This document shows positions 58,983-63,777 of a stretch of 63,777 nucleotides of DNA, in pieces. The position numbers were made by a program, and so were the translations under genes. The notes under the pieces are model-generated. The model was not told where the DNA came from. It saw only the letters and a program-made list of their open reading frames with translations, and did no database searches. The DNA lies in IMG/VR virus record IMGVR_UViG_3300025013_000109, positions 1 to 63,777 of that record. The stretch is one strand, 5' to 3'. The DNA comes from a virus. The stretch's first letter is position 1; each line of letters opens with the position of its first letter.

Positions 58983-59993
58983 GGGGAGGCTTTTCGGCCA
59001 TTCGTGCCATTCCTTCCCATCAAGCAGATCACCGGCAGCTTTGCGGCCAACTTTAGCATAAACCATACGATGATCAGTTATGCCTTTTAAAATCGAAAGC
59101 GGATATTTTTTTACATCTCCTATATTGGCCGATACCCATTCCCCCCACTGCTTAAAGAAAAACGGCACTCCGGCTTTCTGGCATTGATCTCGGATCGTTC
59201 TAACCCAATCGGGGTGCATGGGCCGGGCCTTGGGTCCCGATTCACCTCCACAGATTACCCAATCGAGTCCTTTTTCAATGACATTATTATCGTGCGTAAT
59301 TGAATTATTATCAAGCGAATCAATAGCATGAATTGAACTATCTGCAATCCAGGCTAAATCCACCGGCCCCAGCATCGGCTCAATGCTCACAAACCGTTTG
59401 GCGGCAGGTATCTGGAGTAAGATTGGGATTCGTTTATTGGCTTCCTCCTGATTTTCGGCGGTAACTCCGAGCCATAGGTTTGGAAAATTGGCGGCAACAT
59501 TACTATTCTTAAGCCAGGAGAAAAACTTCGCCATGCTTTCGGGACGTTTGGTAAGAACGACGAAAATATGAGTTGGTTTGTCGTGGATAACCTGAAAAAC
59601 CAACTTTTTAAATTCGTGTGAAACTGATTCGTGAAACAGGTCGCCCATAGAGCATACGAAGATCATGCGTGGAGTTTTCCATTTAAAGGGGATAAGAAGC
59701 TGCTCCTGACGAAAAATCGTATGGCCGTTCCATGAAGTTTGTTTGTTATTTTGATCTGGAAACAGGACGCATTTGTAGTCAAGGCTTACTGACTGATTGG
59801 GCATTGAAGCCAAACGTACAGCCATTCGTTCGGCATAGCAATTGTCGCATCCTGGCGATACTTTGCTACAACCAACAATCGGGTTCCATGTTTCGGGTTT
59901 GTAGCCTGGCATATTGAGCCAGGAGATTTTATGCAGTTTGCCGCGTTGTCCGGCTTCAATCTGATCGTGGTAATGTTCTTTGGTCGCTGACAT
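58980..59993 (-). CDS. DUF5131 (phage Gp37/Gp68-like) protein
   Basis: 337 aa. TWNPIVGCSKVSPGCDNCYAERMA is the diagnostic start (three Cys in CxxxxxxCxxC, radical-SAM-like). The body includes FVCSMGDLFHESV and FVVLTKRPESMAKF, and it ends with FFFKQWGEW. Phage-encoded DUF5131 proteins are common, with roles proposed in DNA-base modification. The biochemistry is unknown. Next to the ASCH-like gene, whose fold can bind modified bases. Confidence 0.85.
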   Translation of the reverse strand: MSATKEHYHDQIEAGQRGKLHKISWLNMPGYKPETWNPIVGCSKVSPGCDNCYAERMAVRLASMPNQSVSLDYKCVLFPDQNNKQTSWNGHTIFRQEQLLIPFKWKTPRMIFVCSMGDLFHESVSHEFKKLVFQVIHDKPTHIFVVLTKRPESMAKFFSWLKNSNVAANFPNLWLGVTAENQEEANKRIPILLQIPAAKRFVSIEPMLGPVDLAWIADSSIHAIDSLDNNSITHDNNVIEKGLDWVICGGESGPKARPMHPDWVRTIRDQCQKAGVPFFFKQWGEWVSANIGDVKKYPLSILKGITDHRMVYAKVGRKAAGDLLDGKEWHEWPKSLP

Positions 59994-60059
59994 GATTTTA
60001 AAATTTACTATTTTGTTATTTACTATTTACTATTTGTTGTTTGGGTGAGAGAGGGGGCA

Positions 60060-60365
60060 TTAGGTAAATAAGTATCTCTCATTTTCTTCAACTATTGTGG
60101 TGGTAAAAGGGAATCCGGTTTCCGGAATCTTCTGAATCACTTCAATCAAGCCGGTTGATCCGGTAAAAACAACATGTTTTCGCTGATCAAATGATATTTG
60201 CAAACACAAACATTTACCTGATCCTCGCTCTTTAAATACTTTCGAGTCTTCAATTCTGAAATGATGGACCACAATTTCACGGTTCATAATCTTCGACATT
60301 TTAATCTTGTCTCCTTCAAAAGCCTGGCTTTCGACCTTGATATTGAACTGGCTAAACGTGTTCAT
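60060..60365 (-). CDS. Candidate DGR accessory protein, copy 2
   Basis: 101 aa, homologous over its whole length to the protein at 19798-20115 (GDKIK-x-SKI, EIVV, CLCLQISF, FTGSTGLIEVI, PFTTTIVEENERYLF). Its start overlaps the RT2 stop by 14 nt, so translation is coupled. Having kept association with both RTs, it is probably part of the DGR machinery. Beta-rich. Confidence 0.7.
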   Translation of the reverse strand: MNTFSQFNIKVESQAFEGDKIKMSKIMNREIVVHHFRIEDSKVFKERGSGKCLCLQISFDQRKHVVFTGSTGLIEVIQKIPETGFPFTTTIVEENERYLFT

Positions 60366-61311
60366 GGAGCAATTTTTTCAGAAGGTTTTTACTGTCGCAG
60401 TGCGATGCCCATCCATTGTATGATGCAATTGATTTGGCGTTCCGGTTACGGACCATCATCCGTGCAAAGTTTTTCTTGATGCTCTTCCGGAGCAGCGTAT
60501 GAGTGTGACGGAAGACATAACCGACAAAATCAATTCCCCGTTCATCGACCGGGAATATTTGATAGTTACCTTTGACGGTAAGCTTCAGCCGGTCATTCAG
60601 ATAAGTCCTGATTTCAGCAAGTAATTGATGTAAATAATGCTTGCTGCTTGAAAGGATTACAAGATCATCGGCATAGCGGAAATAGTATCTCACCTGTCTA
60701 TTTTCCTTCATCCAGTGATCAAAATAGCTCAGGTAAAAATTGGCAAAATACTGGCTCAGGTAATTTCCGATCGGAAGGCCATCGGTTGAATCAATAATCT
60801 CATTGAGAAGCCACAGTAGGTCATTATCCTTTATTTTTCGACGGAGCAGCTGCTTGAGTATTTCATGATCAACATTCGGGTAAAACTTGGTGATGTCCAG
60901 CTTCAGGCAGTATTGGGTATTGTCAACATCTTTCAGGGCACGTTTCACCGCATTGGCCGCAGCGTGGATGCCTTTGCCTTTGATGCAACTGTAAGTATCG
61001 GCAGTAAATGTTGAGACAAAAATCGGCTCAAGGACGTTCATCACAGCGTGATGGGTGATCCGGTCAGGAAAATAAGGCAACCGGAAGATCAGCCGCTCTT
61101 TAGGTTCAAAGATGGTGAACGTGGTATATTCAGACGTTTGATAAGTTTTCTCCTTCAGCATTTCATGAAGCTTTTGAATGTTTTCTTCCCGATTCCGGTC
61201 ATGCTCGATTACTCCAGGTTGTTTCGATTTACCTTTCCGGGCAATCGTATCAGCCAACTGGAGGTTTTCGATGCTGTAAATTTTCTCGTACAAATTATTG
61301 ATCCGTTTCAT
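60352..61311 (-). CDS. DGR reverse transcriptase RT2
   Basis: 319 aa from the ATG at 61311, which aligns with the RT1 start; the longer frame up to 61425 is leader including a CCTGAGCCCGTCGAAGG repeat. Catalytic D139 in CLKLDITKFYPNV, LSQ (185-187) in GLPIGNYLSQ, YADD (213-216). Basic thumb intact. TR2 lies 134 nt upstream of the ATG, as TR1 lies 124 nt upstream of RT1. Copies mutated TR2 into two tandem target genes. Confidence 0.94.
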   Translation of the reverse strand: MKRINNLYEKIYSIENLQLADTIARKGKSKQPGVIEHDRNREENIQKLHEMLKEKTYQTSEYTTFTIFEPKERLIFRLPYFPDRITHHAVMNVLEPIFVSTFTADTYSCIKGKGIHAAANAVKRALKDVDNTQYCLKLDITKFYPNVDHEILKQLLRRKIKDNDLLWLLNEIIDSTDGLPIGNYLSQYFANFYLSYFDHWMKENRQVRYYFRYADDLVILSSSKHYLHQLLAEIRTYLNDRLKLTVKGNYQIFPVDERGIDFVGYVFRHTHTLLRKSIKKNFARMMVRNRNAKSIASYNGWASHCDSKNLLKKLLHEHV

Positions 61312-61444
61312 GTTTGGTTCCTGAGCCCGTCGAAGGGCCTTTGCTTTTAATGGATCGTTTTCTCCCGAGTACTCGGGATACCAACGCTCCGTTAAAGAAT
61401 TCGTTATTTTTTGCACTGTTGGCAAGGTCTACACTGAAAGTTTC

Positions 61445-61522
61445 GCATAGGTGAGAGCTGACATTCGTATTCGTGTTATCGTAGTTGTAATTCGAGTTCG
61501 AAAAACTGAAACTGGAAGACAG
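61445..61522 (-). repeat. DGR2 template repeat (TR2), 78 nt
   Basis: Aligns without gaps to VR2a (61639-61716) and VR2b (62052-62129). All 17 and 16 differences lie at TR adenines on the - strand. It lies in the 246-nt non-coding interval between the last target gene and RT2. The TR sense is Asn- and Ser-rich. Confidence 0.97.
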
Positions 61523-61557
61523 AACTAACAGCAACGCAGCGTACAACCTTTTTTATT

Positions 61558-61965
61558 TCACTCCGGATACAGGAAGAATTCCTGGTATTCGGCCTTGAAC
61601 TGTTCTGCTATATAAAGGGCCTTTTCACTTGTATCAGTGCAAAGGCGAGAGCCGACACACGTATGCGAGTAAGCGCAGAGGTAACCCGAGTACGAAAAAC
61701 CGAAACCGGAAGACAGAACCCTATACCATGGGAAGTATTTGTATTGCGATAATTTGCTCCAGTCTGGACGCCATCCGTCGTTTATCGCCTTGAAAATAAT
61801 CAGGAGTTTATAAGCGTTGATGATTGGCTTTCTGAACTCTTTCGGGATCATCGATACATCGGGCAATGCAGTTGGATCAATGTTTTCTTTTGTACAAGCA
61901 TCCTCGAATGTTTTGATTGTTCTGAAATCGAATACAGGTTGGTTTTTCACTGATTTTTTGGCCAT
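61558..61965 (-). CDS. DGR2 target protein A (small variable protein)
   Basis: 135 aa without a signal peptide or TM segment. N-terminal helical domain (TFEDACTKENIDPTALPDVS...AYKLLIIFKAIND), then W-R-P-D-W and YFPWYRV, then the variable segment (LSSGFGFSYSGYLCAYSHTC), VGSRLC and a terminal helix (ALYIAEQFKAEYQEFF). Paralogue of target B. Far smaller than lectin-fold DGR targets and not next to tail genes. Similar small proteins are familiar in Bacteroidota phages; their function is unknown. Confidence 0.88.
   Translation of the reverse strand: MAKKSVKNQPVFDFRTIKTFEDACTKENIDPTALPDVSMIPKEFRKPIINAYKLLIIFKAINDGWRPDWSKLSQYKYFPWYRVLSSGFGFSYSGYLCAYSHTCVGSRLCTDTSEKALYIAEQFKAEYQEFFLYPE
61639..61716 (-). 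repeat. DGR2 variable repeat VR2a
   Basis: 78 nt within target A. 17 differences from TR2, all at template adenines. Changes Asn and Ser codons to Gly, Tyr, Leu, Cys, Ala, His. Confidence 0.96.
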
Positions 61966-61970
61966 GATTT

Positions 61971-62435
61971 TTATTTTTTAATGGTTATAAATTGTTCGTA
62001 GATATCAAGGAATTGCTTGGCTGCATAAGTGCATTTAGCCTCAGACTCGAAGCAAAGGCGAGAGCCGACAGACGTAAACGTGACAACGTAGTAGTAACAC
62101 GAGTACGAAAAACCGAAACCGGAAGACAGCTTGAAGTAAGGCCACCATTTTTGCTGATTGGCATTGTCCCAATCGGGTGTCCAGTTCTGGTTAATTGCCT
62201 TTGCGATAACCTTTAATTTTTTGTAGGCTACTTCATCAGAGCAGTCATTTGCGTTGAATACATCTTCCGGATATATTTCCAGTTCTTCGCAAGCATCCTC
62301 AAAGGTTTTAATGTCTTCGAAGGTTTTTTTCTTGAAACAGTCATCTCCAAATGTTTCGGTTAATACTTTCCGGAACCACTCTGGTGATTCGGGATAGAGT
62401 TTTTTTGCAGTTGTTTTTTCAAGTGTTAATTTCAT
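61971..62435 (-). CDS. DGR2 target protein B (small variable protein)
   Basis: 154 aa, paralogue of target A, 5 nt upstream of it. Shared: KTFEDAC, NW(T/R)PDW, K(Y/W)(F/W)P(Y/W), LSSGFGFSYS, VGSRLC, AxQF-x-x-(I/E)YxxF. Extra N-terminal 40 residues (MKLTLEKTTAKKLYPESPEWFRKVLTETFGDDCFKKKTF). Variable residues differ from target A at 11 of 13 or so changed positions. No export signal. Both genes can be diversified by TR2. Confidence 0.88.
   Translation of the reverse strand: MKLTLEKTTAKKLYPESPEWFRKVLTETFGDDCFKKKTFEDIKTFEDACEELEIYPEDVFNANDCSDEVAYKKLKVIAKAINQNWTPDWDNANQQKWWPYFKLSSGFGFSYSCYYYVVTFTSVGSRLCFESEAKCTYAAKQFLDIYEQFITIKK
62052..62129 (-). repeat. DGR2 variable repeat VR2b
   Basis: 78 nt within target B. 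16 differences from TR2, all at template adenines. Confidence 0.96.
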
Positions 62436-62635
62436 GATTTTAAAGTTGTTTTTATTACTTGGTTACTATTCAATTGCTTTTTATCAGCAGCCGGTGCATA
62501 AGTCCCATGCATCGTTTTTTGATGGCGTGGCGAGTTCAGGAGTAAATCAGTTTCAATTAATTCTTCACGGGAACAGTTGCGGAGAAATTGCTCCGGAGTT
62601 ACCTCCAGCGAGAACATCTTATCGAGTTTTGGCAT
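62432..62635 (-). CDS. Small hypothetical protein upstream of DGR2
   Basis: 67 aa. MPKLDKMFSLEVTPEQFLRNCSREELIETDLLLNSPRHQKTMHGTYA; a helical N-terminal part that might form a small DNA- or protein-binding domain. Overlaps target B by 4 nt, so it is in the DGR2 operon. Possibly a DGR component; no motif proves it. Confidence 0.6.
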   Translation of the reverse strand: MPKLDKMFSLEVTPEQFLRNCSREELIETDLLLNSPRHQKTMHGTYAPAADKKQLNSNQVIKTTLKS

Positions 62636-62656
62636 AAAAGTTAACTTATAGGTTAA

Positions 62657-62881
62657 TTATTGTAAAAATTGGAAGGGCCAGTGACCAATCGGACGCATTG
62701 ACCAATAGAAATTTTGCCTTTGCGACCGGTCTATTTTTAGTTTTCCGTGCAACCTTATTTCCTTCTGTATCAGCTTGCAATTGTGTTGCCTGATGGCGTA
62801 TTTCATAGATGTGCATCCGGTAAATGATGACAATTGCAACCACAGAACCAGAAGTGCAATAACTTTTACTGATCTTTTCAT
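62657..62881 (-). CDS. Putative small lipoprotein
   Basis: 74 aa. Signal peptide with a lipobox-like LSSFTGC|TSMK (Cys22), basic C-terminus. Its ATG overlaps the preceding gene (ATGA at 62881-62878). Outer-membrane or periplasmic phage lipoproteins of this size act as superinfection-exclusion or o-spanin proteins. Its early position argues for exclusion over lysis. Role inferred only. Confidence 0.6.
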   Translation of the reverse strand: MKRSVKVIALLVLWLQLSSFTGCTSMKYAIRQHNCKLIQKEIRLHGKLKIDRSQRQNFYWSMRPIGHWPFQFLQ

Positions 62882-63270
62882 TTGGCTAATTTTCGGCGGT
62901 GATATTCGGTCGGAACGTATGATTTTCGGATGACTTCGTGAAAAAGTTGCCCTTCGCCTTTACAGGTTGTACATGGGTGAAATTCAATTTCTTCTTTTCG
63001 GTCATCAGGGAATATCTTCCGGCATTGGCTACCTCCACAATCAGGACAGGTAATAATCATTCCATGTGTTTTCTGGAATATGGCAGGCCGGTCTTCATTG
63101 GCCGGGTCTTCCAACATTCGTTTCAGCTTCATTGCACGGTCGCGTAGTTCTATTGATCCGAATTGATGGGAGAGCATGGCTTCCATGGCTTCGCGTACCA
63201 GATACTTCGTTTCTTGGTCCATCTGCAGCGATTGTTCGTGGTGGTCAGTTTTGGTGAGTTTTGTAATCAT
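62878..63270 (-). CDS. Zinc-ribbon early protein
   Basis: 130 aa. Two CxxC pairs (CPDCGGSQCRKIF, then CTTCKGEG at about 86-110) resemble the DnaJ zinc-finger repeat. N-terminal helices (KYLVREAMEAMLSHQFGSIELRDRAMKLKRML). Early operon member with 4-nt overlaps on both sides. Confidence 0.65.
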   Translation of the reverse strand: MITKLTKTDHHEQSLQMDQETKYLVREAMEAMLSHQFGSIELRDRAMKLKRMLEDPANEDRPAIFQKTHGMIITCPDCGGSQCRKIFPDDRKEEIEFHPCTTCKGEGQLFHEVIRKSYVPTEYHRRKLAK

Positions 63271-63542
63271 TGGTTTTGGAGGTTAATAAATTCGGTCATT
63301 AGTTTTTTAAAGCACCGGTGACTTTCGCTTGGTATTAGTCCACGTATTTCGCTGCGGTGATGGTCCCAGAACCGGCGCATTTTATCGTCGGTATTGTAAG
63401 GATAGAATTCAAGCTGATTTTTTAAATGCTCGCGGGCTTGCTTAACTGCGCCGTGATCGATGTACCGGTAACCTTTCGCTTCAATTTTTTTCTGAAGGCG
63501 AATCAGCTTCTCGATATATTGTCGGGCTTCCTGGGCAAACAT
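63267..63542 (-). CDS. Small helical early protein
   Basis: 91 aa, highly helical and charged (ARQYIEKLIRLQKKIEAKGYRYIDHGAVKQAREHLKNQLEFYP). Overlaps the zinc-ribbon gene by 4 nt. Unknown function. Confidence 0.6.
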   Translation of the reverse strand: MFAQEARQYIEKLIRLQKKIEAKGYRYIDHGAVKQAREHLKNQLEFYPYNTDDKMRRFWDHHRSEIRGLIPSESHRCFKKLMTEFINLQNQ

Positions 63543-63564
63543 GGGACGAATATTTACGATTTAT

Positions 63565-63777
63565 TTATTTGCTATTTACCATTTCAATCATCTGTTCACC
63601 AAAATCGCGCGACATGCGGGTGTATTGCAACGATAGGGCGGCGATGGTAATTTGTCGTTCCAGGTCAGGATCCTTCTCGGCAGCTTCGGCAAGCTTATCG
63701 CCAAAGTCGGTAACCTCGCCACCATAAATAATAATCCTACGGCTGCCGTCTTTTAAATTGGCTATTCCTGATTTCAT
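63565..63777 (-). CDS. Small early protein at the window edge
   Basis: 70 aa, complete from ATG at 63777 (window end) to 63565. MKSGIANLKDGSRRIIIYGGEVTDFGDKLAEAAEKDPDLERQITIAALSLQYTRMSRDFGEQMIEMVNSK: beta start, two helices. Family unknown. The early promoter would lie outside the window. The 22-nt gap to the next gene contains ATTTAC-type AT repeats. Confidence 0.6.
   Translation of the reverse strand: MKSGIANLKDGSRRIIIYGGEVTDFGDKLAEAAEKDPDLERQITIAALSLQYTRMSRDFGEQMIEMVNSK

Noticed and set aside
61295-61546. An 83-codon open frame covering TR2
   Set aside because: It reads through the template repeat and the RT2 leader. The Asn-rich stretch is the TR itself, not a gene.
1-63777. CRISPR arrays and tRNA genes
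   Set aside because: No regularly spaced direct repeats of CRISPR size and no cloverleaf-like sequence were found by eye.

Overview
The window reads as most of one temperate tailed phage (or prophage) of a Bacteroidota host. A tyrosine integrase starts at base 1 on the + strand. Practically every other gene is on the - strand, so transcription runs from right to left. The host is inferred from three things: promoters whose -7 element resembles the Bacteroidota TAnnTTTG, AT-rich leaders mostly without Shine-Dalgarno sites, and Bacteroidota-type protein families and intergenic repeats. Genus cannot be told. No tRNA, rRNA, CRISPR array, insertion sequence or repressor gene was recognised. Both window edges fall on start codons, so neither attachment site nor the immunity region is visible.

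Layout, in transcription order. 63.8-60.0 kb: small early genes, then a complete diversity-generating retroelement (DGR2) made of two tandem small target genes, a template repeat (TR2), a reverse transcriptase and a small accessory gene. 60.0-56.3 kb: DUF5131, ASCH-like and DNA methyltransferase genes. 56.3-51.7 kb: a 1311-aa primase/ATPase followed by an iteron-bearing, AT-rich candidate origin. 51.7-48.1 kb: small genes and a C5-cytosine methyltransferase. 47.9-43.8 kb: prohead protease/scaffold, major capsid protein and a companion structural protein. 43.8-38.2 kb: a Stealth-like sugar phosphotransferase, small genes, terminase small and large subunits. 38.2-33.1 kb: single-gene cassettes (J-domain protein, SSB-like protein, SymE-like toxin, methylase-like protein), most with a structured leader and an intrinsic terminator. 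32.7-29.8 kb: a fused GT4-GT2 glycosyltransferase and an RmlD-like reductase. 29.6-25.0 kb: portal and connectors. 24.3-19.8 kb: tail adhesin cassette with DGR1 (target, VR1, TR1, RT1 and the paralogue of the DGR2 accessory). 19.7-12.4 kb: exonuclease-BRCT, tape measure, distal tail. 12.1-1.2 kb: fibres, LRR and collagen-like proteins, lysis cassette, small exported proteins.

Main results. (1) Two independent DGRs occur in one phage. In both, every TR/VR difference is at a template adenine: 19 in DGR1, 17 and 16 in the two VRs of DGR2. DGR1 diversifies a tail adhesin. DGR2 diversifies two small proteins without signal peptides, far from the tail genes. (2) Both RTs are followed by homologous ~100-aa proteins, a candidate DGR accessory family. 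(3) Ten leftward promoters share TGTCCTTT, exactly 20 nt, then a TAnnTTYG-like box, and nearly all precede virion or lysis genes: a candidate late regulon with a phage-specific -33 element. (4) Four early genes carry a hairpin with invariant loop AGGGCA and a compensatory 4-bp stem 8-9 nt before ATG. Three of these leaders also carry a larger dispersed structured repeat.

Functional assignments rest on motif and family recognition by eye. No search or folding program was run.
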